Source of the DNA: SVFI01 sp045643145 | Lineage (GTDB): Bacteria > Bacillota > Clostridia > Lachnospirales > Lachnospiraceae | Direction: 5' to 3' | Assembly: GCA_045643145.1 (NCBI GenBank) | Contig: JAZUKG010000203.1 | Coordinates: 11,292-75,291, forward strand | DNA: 64,000 nucleotides | In this document: in pieces, positions 16,992-27,700 of the stretch | Numbering within the stretch: position 1 is the first letter of the stretch | How the letters are laid out: each line of letters opens with the position of its first letter | Made by a program: the position numbers and the translations under genes | Notes under the pieces: model-generated | What the model saw: only the letters and a program-made list of their open reading frames with translations | Database searches by the model: none | What the model was told of the DNA's origin: nothing

Positions 16992-18464
16992 TTATTTCAG
17001 TTTATTTTGTTTTCCATACCAAAATGTGACGATACAAGCCACAAACAAAAGCATAATTCCGTAATACACCGGAACTCCTTCTCTCGAAAACGAATCCATT
17101 TTTGAAATCGCAAACACTATCATATTCGCTGCCATATGAAATAAAACAGGTGCCAGGAGATGTCCGTATATCTCATATAAATAAGCCATTACCAGCCCCA
17201 TCATAAAAGCGTATATGATTTGCACCAGATTACCGTGATAACAGCCAAATACCACTGCATTTAAAAAGATAGCTATTGTCACCGGAAAATACTTTTTGAT
17301 TCGATTGTATATCACACCTCTAAAAATAAGTTCCTCCGTAAATGGAGTTAACAGTCCATAAATTACCAGTCCCAAAAACAAAGATACCGACTGCTGGGTA
17401 CTGGCCGTATTTTGAAAGGCTTTTGAGAAATTTTCCAATTTAAAATAAGAAAAAAGAAAGTTAAGTCCGAGTGCCAGACTCATGGCATAAGCCACAATCA
17501 AAACGCCTTCTTTTTTTAATCTGCCCATTTTCCTGCGGGTAATAACCAACGAAGCATCTCTGTATACACTGGTTTCATAAAGCTTTGCTAAAAATGGCCA
17601 GGTAGCAACTGCTGCCAAAGCATTCAAGTAAACATTCCACTGCATTCTAAGCTCTGTTGTCATGGTAATCACATGAGCTACCAGGTAGTAACCCACATTC
17701 ACCACGAGCACCTCAATTGCCCAGAATAAAAGCAGAGGATACAGAATCTCAAAGGTCTTAATAAAAGATGGTTTATCCTTATATTTCATATAGCCTTTTT
17801 GGCCGGTAATAACCTCCTCAAGCTCAGGCACACTATCTACGATATACGTAGGACCTGCCTGCTTTAACTCTCCTTCCGGCGCGTATCCGTAGGAAACTGC
17901 GATACTGTCCATCTGAAAGTGCGCCGCGCCCTCTACATCAAATTTTCGGTCGCCTACCATAACTGCCTGCTCAGTCACATTTCGTCTGCCGGATTTTACC
18001 TTGAGCTGTCTCAAGGCTTCCTCCACTACTTCTGTTTTGGTCCCCAGAGAACCATCCAATCCGCTGCCGACTACCACCGTAAAGTACTCAGCGATATGAA
18101 AATAGTCTAAAATAATTTCTACAAACTTCTGCGGTTTGCTCGAAGCAACTGCCAGCATCACATCCTGCTCTTTCAGGCTCTTTAGCATATCTGCCATACC
18201 CACATAGATCTCATTTTCTTTGATACCAATGGTAGAATAACGTTCTCTGTATTTTTTTACACCTCTTTCGGCTTCTTCCTCGCTCAGACCATAGGTTTGC
18301 ATAAAGCTGTCCTTGAGAGGCGGTCCGATAAAATGCTCCAAGTTATCTAAATTCTTTTCTTCAATCCCAAACTCTTCCTTCAGGGCATATTGCACACATT
18401 TGGTGATGCCTACCTTTGGATCTGTAAGGGTTCCGTCTAAATCAAATAATACATACTTATACAT
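16992..18464 (-). CDS. Fusion of HAD phosphatase and CPBP (CAAX-like) membrane protease
   Basis: 490 residues. Residues 1-220 are a HAD hydrolase of the phosphoglycolate phosphatase (Gph/PpaX) group: DLDGT with Asp8 and Asp10, a helical cap, Ser/Lys at ASSKP (Lys110), and GDRKFDVEGA with the metal Asp. Residues 235-490 are polytopic and carry the CPBP intramembrane metalloprotease motifs: EELIFRG (Glu377-Glu378, Arg382), GCYHGN (His410), and LFHMAANM (His443, Asn447). Both halves keep their catalytic residues and the frame is continuous. The start has AAGGGA upstream. Such CPBP proteases often act in bacteriocin immunity or protein maturation; what the phosphatase adds is unknown. Confidence 0.85.
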   Translation of the reverse strand: MYKYVLFDLDGTLTDPKVGITKCVQYALKEEFGIEEKNLDNLEHFIGPPLKDSFMQTYGLSEEEAERGVKKYRERYSTIGIKENEIYVGMADMLKSLKEQDVMLAVASSKPQKFVEIILDYFHIAEYFTVVVGSGLDGSLGTKTEVVEEALRQLKVKSGRRNVTEQAVMVGDRKFDVEGAAHFQMDSIAVSYGYAPEGELKQAGPTYIVDSVPELEEVITGQKGYMKYKDKPSFIKTFEILYPLLLFWAIEVLVVNVGYYLVAHVITMTTELRMQWNVYLNALAAVATWPFLAKLYETSVYRDASLVITRRKMGRLKKEGVLIVAYAMSLALGLNFLFSYFKLENFSKAFQNTASTQQSVSLFLGLVIYGLLTPFTEELIFRGVIYNRIKKYFPVTIAIFLNAVVFGCYHGNLVQIIYAFMMGLVMAYLYEIYGHLLAPVLFHMAANMIVFAISKMDSFSREGVPVYYGIMLLFVACIVTFWYGKQNKLK

Positions 18465-18629
18465 GATTTTTCCCTTTTTAATCTCTTCTTCTTTTCATAA
18501 ATGGTATCATATTTGCAATGTAAATTCTATGCTGTTTTTCTTTTCTAATGATTACGGCTATGATAAAATTTGAATAGAACAGACAATGATGCCAAAAGGA
18601 ACATGGAGACATGTAAAAAGGAGGCTTGT

Positions 18630-19643
18630 ATGATAAGTATCAGTCTTTGCATGATAGTAAAAAATGAAGAGAAGGTATTGAAAAGATGCCTGGATTCCAT
18701 CGCTGATCTGATGGATGAAATTATCATTATCGATACGGGGTCTACGGACAGAACCAAAGAAATCGCATCTGAATACACAGAGCTGATTTACAATTATACC
18801 TGGACAGGAAATTTCGCTGCCGCGAGAAACTTTTCTTTTTCCAAAGCAACTATGGATTATATTTACTGCGCCGATGCAGATGAGATATTGGATGAAGCCA
18901 ATCGTCAAAAGTTTCGCATGCTGAAAAAAGGTCTTTTAGAAGAGATCGATATCGTTCAGATGTATTACTGTAATCAGCTGGAATTTAATACCGTTTACAA
19001 CTTTGACAAGGAATACAGGCCAAAGCTTTTCAAGCGTCTTCGTACCTTCCAGTGGATCAATCCGATTCATGAGACGGTTCGTTTAGAACCTGTCATCTAT
19101 GACAGCGATATTGAGATAATTCACAAGCCAACCAGTGTACATGCTTCCAGAGATCTCGCTACATTCCTAAAGATGTATAAGGACGGCATTCCCCTCTCAA
19201 AGCACCTTCATACTATGTATGCCAAGGAACTGATGATAGCAGGTGAAAAAGAGGACTTTGAAAATGCAATTCCTTATTTCGAACAGGCATTAAACAATGC
19301 TGATTTTGAGCAGGACAGTCATTTGGAAAGCTACTGTGTGTTAGCCAAGGCTTACCGAATAACCGAACAGATTCCAAAGTTTTTCAAATATACGACCAAG
19401 GCTGTTACCGGACAGGATGAAGGATGCAGTGAAATCTGTTTTGAACTGGGAAATCATTATTGGGATACAGCTGATTATGAGGAGGCCATCATTTGGTATT
19501 ATGCCTGCGTAAACTCCACTCAGCCGATTCTGTTTTTACAGTGTCAAAAAGATGCAATGTATCAGCTGTCGCTTTGCTATATGAAGCTCGGACAGGATGA
19601 ATTAAGCAGTGAGTATTACAAGCAGTATAAAGAGATGAAGTAG
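18630..19643 (+). CDS. Family 2 glycosyltransferase with TPR-like tail
   Basis: 337 residues from the ATG at 18630, which has a strong AAAGGAGG six bases upstream; a longer frame starting at 18570 lacks one. Residues 1-220 are a GT-A fold: ISLCMIVKNEEKVLKRCLDSI, DEIIIIDTGSTDRT, and the DAD metal motif in YCADADEIL. The HETVRLEP segment follows. Residues 225-337 are helical repeats of tetratricopeptide type (AIPYFEQALNNADFEQDSHLESYCVLAKAY; AIIWYYACVNSTQP). This domain order is common in clostridial glycosyltransferases that modify proteins or peptides (SunS-like), as well as wall polymers. The gene stands alone; the acceptor is unknown. Confidence 0.88.
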   Translation: MISISLCMIVKNEEKVLKRCLDSIADLMDEIIIIDTGSTDRTKEIASEYTELIYNYTWTGNFAAARNFSFSKATMDYIYCADADEILDEANRQKFRMLKKGLLEEIDIVQMYYCNQLEFNTVYNFDKEYRPKLFKRLRTFQWINPIHETVRLEPVIYDSDIEIIHKPTSVHASRDLATFLKMYKDGIPLSKHLHTMYAKELMIAGEKEDFENAIPYFEQALNNADFEQDSHLESYCVLAKAYRITEQIPKFFKYTTKAVTGQDEGCSEICFELGNHYWDTADYEEAIIWYYACVNSTQPILFLQCQKDAMYQLSLCYMKLGQDELSSEYYKQYKEMK

Positions 19644-19663
19644 ATATCAATAATAAGATAATT

Positions 19664-19690
19664 AAAAAACACCCCGGTTGGGGTGTTTTT
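19664..19690. terminator. Bidirectional terminator
   Basis: AAAAAACACCCC - GGTT - GGGGTGTTTTT between the convergent glycosyltransferase and fibronectin-III-like genes; T-runs on both sides. Confidence 0.92.
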
Positions 19691-19702
19691 GTGTATATTA
19701 TG

Positions 19703-20944
19703 TTATTTCTTTGTTGTACGACCGCTAATCTCTGATGCAACAACAGATTTTCCATATTTATCTGCCGGATAAACCTTAAAATAGTATTTCTTGTTTGCTT
19801 TTAATTTTTTCCCTTTGTACTTTTTGATGGTTGCAGTCGTAGCGCTGCCTTTTACCTTTGCCACCTGTCTGTAGGTTCCTTTATAGGAGTCAGACATAGT
19901 GATGATGATATTCTTTGCACCACTTATTTTTTTCCATTTCAGTTTCAGCTGATTTTTGGAACGCATAGACACACACAAATTTTTAAGACGTGCTACTGTC
20001 TGTGTTTTACTCCAATCAGAATACAGCTTCCCATTCGTCAATTCTACATATTGTCTCGCACGAACATGATAAAAACTTCCGTTACGGTATTTAAAACGGC
20101 CAGGAAAACCTCCGGATGTAATCACTATATCACTATGTCCATCGCATTCTACTTCGTATTCTACCCCTTCTGCACCAGAATTTATATATTCTACATTTTT
20201 GACACATATACTCATCGGCGAAGAATCAGCGGAGATATCTATTTCATCCACAGGAATAGTTTTCGGTGCTACATTTAAATTATATATATAGCCAAAAGGG
20301 GATTTTGCACAAAATCCCGATTCCGATTCCCGAACAGCATATACATAAACTGCATTATCGAAACCTTCTCCCATAGGTACCTGATAAGTCGGCAATGTAG
20401 TAGGGTATTCCTGTTTTTTACCATTCACTTTTTGCTCTACAATGTAATAACCGGCGCCAGGCACTTTATCCCATATGATCGTTGCACTTGTATCTGTAGC
20501 GCTGACAAATTGTATATTTTGTACCTCTTTTGGAGTCGTTACCAGTTCATATGGTTTACCAAACGTATAAGGACCATCTTCATTTTGCGATGTTCCGATG
20601 AACACATAATATGTTCTACCGGGTTCTAAGTCATCAAGCAAATAAATTGGTCCATCTACCTGATACTCAGCAAACCATATGTTCATTTGGGACAGCATAT
20701 ACTTTTTATCACAGATTCTGGTTTTTATTTCTGAACTCATATCTGCAGTTGTACATTCAATAATTTTTACATAGTTTGCTTTGTCATAGATTTGATCAAA
20801 ATCTACATGATAATGGATATAATCCTGATGAGCTTCCAGTTGTTTGACCAGTCCATCCGATTGATCAGCTGCAAAAACCGTTATACTCATTGCAAATGAC
20901 ATAATCAGTAGAGTTAATACTAATACTATTTTTGATTTTTTCAT
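19703..20944 (-). CDS. Secreted fibronectin type III-like protein
   Basis: 413 residues from the ATG at 20944 with GAGGAGG upstream. A clear signal peptide (KKSKIVLVLTLLIMSFAMSITVFAADQ) predicts export, and no cell-wall anchor or second membrane span is seen. At least two fibronectin III-like modules are recognisable: about residues 120-200 (VQNIQFVSATDTSATIIWDKVPGAGYYIVEQ) and the last 95 residues (LKLKWKKISGAKNIIITMSDSYKGTYRQVAKVKG ... KLKANKKYYFKVYPADKYGKS). The C-terminal type recurs in many Lachnospiraceae surface proteins. Its ligand is unknown. The gene has its own promoter inside the end of addA and an unusual structured leader. Confidence 0.8.
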   Translation of the reverse strand: MKKSKIVLVLTLLIMSFAMSITVFAADQSDGLVKQLEAHQDYIHYHVDFDQIYDKANYVKIIECTTADMSSEIKTRICDKKYMLSQMNIWFAEYQVDGPIYLLDDLEPGRTYYVFIGTSQNEDGPYTFGKPYELVTTPKEVQNIQFVSATDTSATIIWDKVPGAGYYIVEQKVNGKKQEYPTTLPTYQVPMGEGFDNAVYVYAVRESESGFCAKSPFGYIYNLNVAPKTIPVDEIDISADSSPMSICVKNVEYINSGAEGVEYEVECDGHSDIVITSGGFPGRFKYRNGSFYHVRARQYVELTNGKLYSDWSKTQTVARLKNLCVSMRSKNQLKLKWKKISGAKNIIITMSDSYKGTYRQVAKVKGSATTATIKKYKGKKLKANKKYYFKVYPADKYGKSVVASEISGRTTKK

Positions 20945-20961
20945 TTTTCCTCCTCGAATAT

Positions 20962-20987
20962 GGCTCCGATGATTTATCATCGAAGCC
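20962..20987 (-). other. Strong hairpin directly upstream of the ribosome site
   Basis: Minus strand GGCTTCGATGA - TAAA - TCATCGGAGCC, 11 pairs with one G-T. It ends a few bases before the GAGGAGG site and has no T-run, so it is not a terminator. It is the last element of a structured leader. Confidence 0.7.
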
Positions 20988-21072
20988 CTTCACTGTTTAC
21001 ATATTTTACATGCACTATCCGTGCCCTCTTCATGCAGAAATCAGCTACGCCGATTGGCACACATACCGGCAC

Positions 21073-21101
21073 AGTATATCACAGCAAATGAGTAGTGTCC
21101 A
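21073..21101 (-). promoter_or_regulatory. Promoter of the fibronectin-III-like gene
   Basis: Minus-strand -35 TGGACA (21101-21096), 17-bp spacer, -10 TATACT (21078-21073). It overlaps the last codons of addA and would give a leader of about 120 bases. Confidence 0.6.
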
Positions 21102-24100
21102 GCGCAAAGGAATAGATCACCTTCTCACTAACCTCTTTTCCGGTAATACGACTGCAGGCTTCTTTGTAGAACTCAAGCTGTGAATGGTATCTGTCCTCTA
21201 ATTCCTGAATCTCCTTTACACGGTCTGTCTTGTAATCAAGAATAATGAGTTTTCCGTCTTCTTCAAAGAATACATCTATGATTCCCTGAATCAAAACAGT
21301 CTCATTCTCAGGGAAATCCTCATTTAAGCGATTAGCTGCTACTGACAGTACAAAAGGCTGTTCCTCGTATAAAAGATTTGCCCTGGCCGCTTTCATCATG
21401 CGATGCGCTATGTCGGAATACAGGAAAGTTTCAATCTTTGGCATAATAATGAGATCGGCATATTCCTCTGTCAATCTGTACTCACTCACAAAGCTGTTTT
21501 TGTCTTCGTCAAGCTCCTTTAAAAGCTTTTCTGACATCTCATTCTTTTCCTCTTTGGAAGCGTTCCCGGCGTCAAAATCACCTAATATATCTGCATACTT
21601 TACAAAATCCAAAAGCTCCAGGAATCTATGCATAGCGCTACCTCTGGCCGCACCCTTTGCCTCTTCTTTTTCTTTCATCATGAATTTAGGGAGTGTATGC
21701 TCTACCTCTATATCAGTATCAAAAATCGGATGTACTTCTTCCTCTTCCATCGTCTGTTTCTTTATTTCAGATACACTGGTTTTCGTGTAAAGACCCTTCA
21801 AATTCTGATGCGGATATTCAAAGCTCATTTGCTCCTTCATTTGCTTCAAAAGCTCTTTCGCTTCTTTGCTGCTGTATGTATCCCAGTCACCGGTCATTTC
21901 CAGATACTGCCTGGTTCTGGACATAAAGGAAATCTCTTCCTTTATCTCTTCTTCTCCCAGTTCAGACAGAGAAACCATATTGCATTTCAAATGTACAGAA
22001 TTGCTCGCACAGGCAATCAGCAGATAATCCAAAAAATTCTTGGCATCGGACAAGTATTTGATAGGTATGCACGGATTGGATTCTAATATGAGTCTGTATT
22101 TATCGAGCAGTTCTTCTACCTTAGCAGATACCCCTGTCATAATCAGTTTTTCTCTGGCTCTGGTCATAGCTACATAGAGAACTCGGATTTCCTCTCCATG
22201 CTGTTCTATATCGATTTTATTAGCCACCGCTAATTTCTTTACCGTAGTCCCACTGACACGTTTTTTCAAATCTACATAAACAGGCGCAATTCCCAAATCA
22301 GAATCTATCAAAACAGAGCCGCTTTTATCCTGTTTATTAAAATCCTTGTCCAGTGCTGCTACGATACAGATTGGGAATTCCAAACCTTTACTTTTATGAA
22401 TCGTCATAATACGCACCGCATCCATGGCGTCTGAAATAACTCCGGCCTGTCCTTCATCAATCTCATACTTTTTGAGCTGGTCCATGTAGCGGATAAACTG
22501 AAACAGCCCCTGCAAAGAGGTCTTCTCAAAATCAATCGTCTTGGTCAAAAACATTTCTACATTGGCTCTTCTTTGCTGTCCCAAAGGAAGCGACAGTACA
22601 TATTCAATATAATGATAGTCCTGTAAAATCGTTGTGACCAGCTGTGTCATATTACAATGAATCGAAAGTTCTCTGTAGCTGTTTAAACGATTCAAAAACT
22701 CCGTAATCTTGGGATGGCATTTGTCCATCTCTTTGGCCTGAATTAAGAGCATCCCTTCATACAGATTCTTCTTTTCCGATTTTATTTTGATTTCAGCCAG
22801 CAGTTCATTGCTAAACTCTGCAAATACAGAAGTTAGTACAGAACAAAGTGCTATTTCATCATATGGGTTATTTATGATACGAAGATAATCCATAATCAGG
22901 CTGATTTCATTTGAAGCAAAATACCCCTCTTTGGATTCCACGCAAGCCGGAATTCCATTTTCTAACAGGGTATTTTTATAGGTGCTGATAATCTTATCAC
23001 CGCCTCGAACTAAAATCACAATATCACGATAAGAAGCCTTTCTGACCACCTTGTTTTTCACATCGGTTACCGGGAACTTTCCTACCAGTTCACGTATCTT
23101 TGATACGAGAAATCTCGCTTCATTTTCTCTGTTCAAATCTGCCTTTCTGCCTTCTGCCTCGATGCAGTAAAGTTCAGCCTGGTATCTGCCCGGTTCATTT
23201 TCTTTCTCTTTAAAATACGGATCTATGTCATATTCAGATGTCCAATCATACTCCGCTCCTAAATAAAGAGAGGCATCCTCATCATACGTAATATTTCCGA
23301 CTTCTTTTTTCATTACACTGTCAAAAACTGTGTTGCAGGCAGAAAGAACTTCCTGACGACTTCTGAAGTTCTTTTTCAGACTAATCAATACGTTATCCGT
23401 ATCCTCTGACTGATAGGTATCATATTTATCCATAAAAAGCTCCGGTCTGGCCAGACGGAATTTATAGATACTCTGCTTCATATCACCTACCATGAAGCGG
23501 TTGTGATTTCCCTTTGACTGTTTTGCAACAGCTGTCAGAATTGTTTCCTGCACCATATTGGAATCCTGATATTCATCAATCATAACTTCATCAAAGAACT
23601 CCTGATATTCCAGTGCCGTCTGAGTATATGCCCCATCTTTATATAATATTTCCAGAGCCTTTAGCTCCACATCTGCAAAGTCCAATATATTCTGTTCTTT
23701 TTTCTTTTCATCCAAGGTCTCATAGAAAAGCTCTGCCATTTCAAGGAGTGTCAGACATCTTCTGTCTGCCATGAATAATAAATCCAGCATCTCATCAAAG
23801 GACCTGGTTACATATTCATCCTTGATTTTATTAAGAGAAGCCTTGTACTCATCTCGTAGTGCCTTGGCCGCATCCTTTAGGTCCGGATCAATCTTGGGAT
23901 CTTTCTTGGTACTCAGTCTGCCAAAGCTAAGTCCGTCTGCAGCTTCCTTTAGCTTTTGATAACGTGTTTTAAAATCCTCACTGTCAAAGGCTTTCAAAAG
24001 AGCCTTAGCCATATCCAGCTCATTTTGAAACATCTCTGTATATATAAACGGTCCATTTGGATCCAGACTGATTTTAAGCGCTGTCTGAATCAGCTTGGCA

Positions 24101-24798
24101 CTGTCTTCTATCAGGCTTCTAAGGCTGGTCCAGTAAAACTCATACCATTTACTTTTTACGGTTTCTTCGAGTCCTCCGCTCAGCTGCTCTTTACACTCTG
24201 CTAACCACTGCATCGGTGCTTCATGCGAGCGACTGGCCTTATATAATCCCAGAATCAGCTTGTGAATCGGTTCATCCTTTCCTACCGGAGAAAAGCTGTC
24301 CATAAATTCATCAAAAGCTGTCTTCTTCGGATCTTCATCCGAAAGCTCCTCCATTTTCATGCAAAAGCTTTCCAGAACCTCCTTTACCGTTTCTGCTTCT
24401 AACAGACCGATTTCTCCGTTATCTGCCATTCGAAAACCCGGATCCAATCCAATTTCATGGAAGTGATTACGGACCAGATAATTACAAAAACTATCGATGG
24501 TGGTAATCATGGCATGATGAATCAAAGCATCCTGCCTTTGAAGATTTTCATCCAGCGGATTTTCTTTCAGCTTTTTCAGAATCGCTTCATGAATTCTCTG
24601 TCTCATTTCCGCAGCGGCTGCCTTGGTAAAAGTAACGATTAAGATTCTGTCGATATCTGCAGGATTTTCACTATCACATATTTTAGAGATAATACGCTCT
24701 ACCAGAACTGCTGTTTTTCCGCTACCGGCTGCAGCAGAAACCAGGATATCCTTTTTTCTTTCATTAACGACCTTTTTCTGATCAATCGTTAAGACCAT
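21079..24798 (-). CDS. addA: ATP-dependent helicase/nuclease subunit A
   Basis: 1239 residues from the ATG at 24798, preceded by GGGAGGCG; it overlaps addB by 17 bp. The N-terminus has the Q motif (LTIDQKKVV) and Walker A ILVSAAAGSGKTAVLVERI. Later UvrD/Rep motifs follow, including FADVE, DEYQDSN (Walker B), GDMKQSIYKFR, the IMTIHKSKGLEFP motif V region, and VLYVAMTRAREKL (motif VI). The C-terminus carries the RecB-family nuclease with LIILDYKTDRV (Asp-Tyr-Lys). With AddB it processes double-strand DNA ends and loads RecA in the Gram-positive equivalent of RecBCD. Length and motif order are normal for the family. Confidence 0.97.
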   Translation of the reverse strand: MVLTIDQKKVVNERKKDILVSAAAGSGKTAVLVERIISKICDSENPADIDRILIVTFTKAAAAEMRQRIHEAILKKLKENPLDENLQRQDALIHHAMITTIDSFCNYLVRNHFHEIGLDPGFRMADNGEIGLLEAETVKEVLESFCMKMEELSDEDPKKTAFDEFMDSFSPVGKDEPIHKLILGLYKASRSHEAPMQWLAECKEQLSGGLEETVKSKWYEFYWTSLRSLIEDSAKLIQTALKISLDPNGPFIYTEMFQNELDMAKALLKAFDSEDFKTRYQKLKEAADGLSFGRLSTKKDPKIDPDLKDAAKALRDEYKASLNKIKDEYVTRSFDEMLDLLFMADRRCLTLLEMAELFYETLDEKKKEQNILDFADVELKALEILYKDGAYTQTALEYQEFFDEVMIDEYQDSNMVQETILTAVAKQSKGNHNRFMVGDMKQSIYKFRLARPELFMDKYDTYQSEDTDNVLISLKKNFRSRQEVLSACNTVFDSVMKKEVGNITYDEDASLYLGAEYDWTSEYDIDPYFKEKENEPGRYQAELYCIEAEGRKADLNRENEARFLVSKIRELVGKFPVTDVKNKVVRKASYRDIVILVRGGDKIISTYKNTLLENGIPACVESKEGYFASNEISLIMDYLRIINNPYDEIALCSVLTSVFAEFSNELLAEIKIKSEKKNLYEGMLLIQAKEMDKCHPKITEFLNRLNSYRELSIHCNMTQLVTTILQDYHYIEYVLSLPLGQQRRANVEMFLTKTIDFEKTSLQGLFQFIRYMDQLKKYEIDEGQAGVISDAMDAVRIMTIHKSKGLEFPICIVAALDKDFNKQDKSGSVLIDSDLGIAPVYVDLKKRVSGTTVKKLAVANKIDIEQHGEEIRVLYVAMTRAREKLIMTGVSAKVEELLDKYRLILESNPCIPIKYLSDAKNFLDYLLIACASNSVHLKCNMVSLSELGEEEIKEEISFMSRTRQYLEMTGDWDTYSSKEAKELLKQMKEQMSFEYPHQNLKGLYTKTSVSEIKKQTMEEEEVHPIFDTDIEVEHTLPKFMMKEKEEAKGAARGSAMHRFLELLDFVKYADILGDFDAGNASKEEKNEMSEKLLKELDEDKNSFVSEYRLTEEYADLIIMPKIETFLYSDIAHRMMKAARANLLYEEQPFVLSVAANRLNEDFPENETVLIQGIIDVFFEEDGKLIILDYKTDRVKEIQELEDRYHSQLEFYKEACSRITGKEVSEKVIYSFALDTTHLL

Positions 24799-27700
24799 TC
24801 TTAATCGCCTCCCTTGCATCCTCCGATTTCATCTTTGGAAGTTTTTTTACTTCATATCCTTCTATACCCGGATCATATTTACATACCGATTTATAATGAC
24901 AAAAACTACAGCTGTCCGTTTCGCTGCTGCCAACCTGTACCGGATTGACTGCGATTTTTCCGTCCATAATTTCGTCAACCAGATCCTTGGCTTTCTTTTG
25001 CGCATATCGGATGATATTATCCATATCCTGCGGTTCTACTACCTGAGAGTTTGCATCAAAATTTCCCGCCTTGAGTCTCTTCAGACGAATGACTTCACTT
25101 TCAATTTCAAAGTCCTCATCAATTCCGTCTATTACTTCAGGAATATTCACCGTCAGGCCCTTCATTCTCATTTCCTTGACAATGGTATCCTCAGGATCTG
25201 ACTTTGCATCCTTTTCCTTTACAATCGGATTGTTCAGATGATAATACAGCATGGAAGCCGGAATCACCTTTACATCTCCTTCCTCCTTCTGAAGCTTGTC
25301 CTGTATCGCTTTTAAATACAACGGAAGCTGCAGTGAAAGACCATAGTAAAGTTCATTTTCATCAAATCCATGTTCTGAGGATTTGTAATCGACTACCATG
25401 ACATACAGCTTATCCTCGATTGGCAATAAATCTACTCTGTCAATGACACCTGTCATGGTAAACTCATCTTCAATACGAAAATGATGCTCGTAATAGGTCG
25501 GTGCAAACTTTCCCTTTCTCTGCTGTTTTTGTATGGTCAACAGACTTCTGAAAAGCACCTTCTCTATCTGCTTTAAGTGATACACATTTCTGGCCAGATC
25601 ATAGAAAATCACATTGCCATAATCCTGAGATATCACATCTACTGTTTCCGAAATATATTGTCTGATTTCTGCCTCAGACAATTCTGTCAGCTTCTTTTTC
25701 TCTTCTCGAAGTTTTAAAAAGATTCGCTCCAAAGCACTGTGATATACATTACCAAAATCAAGATTTGATATTTCATATTCCTTCATTGGCTGAATGCTCA
25801 GGCCATACATAAGGAAATGCGCGTAAGCACACTTGGCAAAAGACTCTAATCGGCTGATACTGCCTTTTCCCTCAAACAGAGCCTTGGCCAAGTTTTTATC
25901 CAGTCTCTGCTCCTGATAAGTGGTTTTGGCTGCATTCACTATTTTTTGCCCTTGCGTATTTTCCTCATAGAGCTTTGATAAAGCTAAAAGCTGCTTTACA
26001 TTTTCCTGTTCCTGCTGACTTCCGACAGGTACTTCCAGATTCATATAGCTTCTTAACAAATTGGCAAAGTCAAATAATCCGTCCTCGAGTCCGTCCATTC
26101 TCATCAAAGGATTCTGCTCATAAAATGATTCTTTACGCACAGAAAGTTTTGGGAACAATTCCTTGATATCCTGAATCAGATAAGAAGGCAAAATTGCTTT
26201 ACCGCTTTCATCTATCTGCGAATAACTGATATACAGATAATCCGACGGCTTGGTCATATTCTGATATAAATACAGTCTCTGCTGGAAAATAAGCTGCCTC
26301 TGAGTAGGCGCAAGTTCACGACCAATTGAAAGCAAATATTCCCTCTCAAGTTCTGACAAAAAGCCGCTACCGGATCCCTTTTTTGGAATCACTCCGTCAT
26401 TGACACCCATAAAAAGTAAAACCTTGATTCCTTCCAGTCTGCTTCTTTGAATATCACCGACTACTACCTGGTCAACAGTCTGAGGAATCGAGCCAATACG
26501 AATTTCCGAAATACCTGCTTTAAAGATTTCAATAAATTCGCCCAGGCTAACTTCCTCTTCACCCATCAGATCGTAAATCTGATCAAACAGGTCCATAATT
26601 GCAGGATAAATCTTCTGATATTCCTTTGCTTTTGACATATCACCCTTTTCTTCAAATTCGGTGCTGCTTTTCTTTAGCTTAGCCTCCAGATTAGAAGTCA
26701 TACAAAGTTCATAAAGGGCTGTAATATAATCTCTGGCAGTTTTCATTTTACCGAGTATCGGCTTGATCTCTTCCATAAATTTTTCACGAATAAGATTCAT
26801 ATCCTGAGGATTCTCTCCTCTGACAAACATACGCTCATAGCTTTTTTTGCCGCGTATGCCCATTGACTTAACATAGACCTCCAGTCTGTCTGTTTCATCT
26901 CTGGTAATATCCGAATATCCGCTTCGGAGAAAGCGGAATACTGTTTCATATGAAAAGTGTCCCTTGATCATTTCAAGTGCGGACACCAAATATTCTGTAA
27001 ACGGATGACCGGACACACCCATATTCTGATCCATAAAAAACGGAATACCAAATCTGGTAAATTCACGCTGAACCAAATGTCCGTAGCTTTCCAAATCACC
27101 GGTTACCACTGCGATATCACTATAACAATAATTGCCTTCTTTTAAGTGCTTTTTAATTTCCAGACAAAGCTTTTGTACCTCATCTGCTTTATTCGCTGCT
27201 TCATAGATGCTGATTGCATGAACATCCTTTTCCCAGACTTTTCCCTGATAGCGAAAAAGGTTTTCTTCTAAAAATGCTAAATCTTCTTTATCCCGGTATC
27301 TGTATACCGGACGATTGGATAAGAATACCTCATCCTCGATTTCAATTTCTTCTTCATCTGCTATCTTCTTGATCGCATGATAGGTATTCCAGGTAAGCGA
27401 AAACAGTTTTTGCTGCTTGTCCGGCCCGAGGATATCATCCCTGTTATCTGCAGACAGTGTCACTACCAGATTGTCACATACCTTCATAAGTTCTCTGATA
27501 ACCTGATACTGAATCGGTGTAAATCCCGTAAAGCCGTCAAATACGATACAGGAATTCTTCAAACGCTTTGAGCGGGGAATCATTTCACATATTCCTGTTA
27601 AGGCCTCTTCTGTCGTAATATAATGCCCCTGCAAATATTCCTCATAGGATTCGAATAAAAGGCGTAAATCCTTTAACTTATAATAAAGACTTCCCTTCTT

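Noticed and set aside
20962..21066. c-di-GMP riboswitch before the fibronectin-III-like gene
   Set aside because: GGGCAC and AGTGCA words recall class II, but the pseudoknot partners and the conserved core order are absent.
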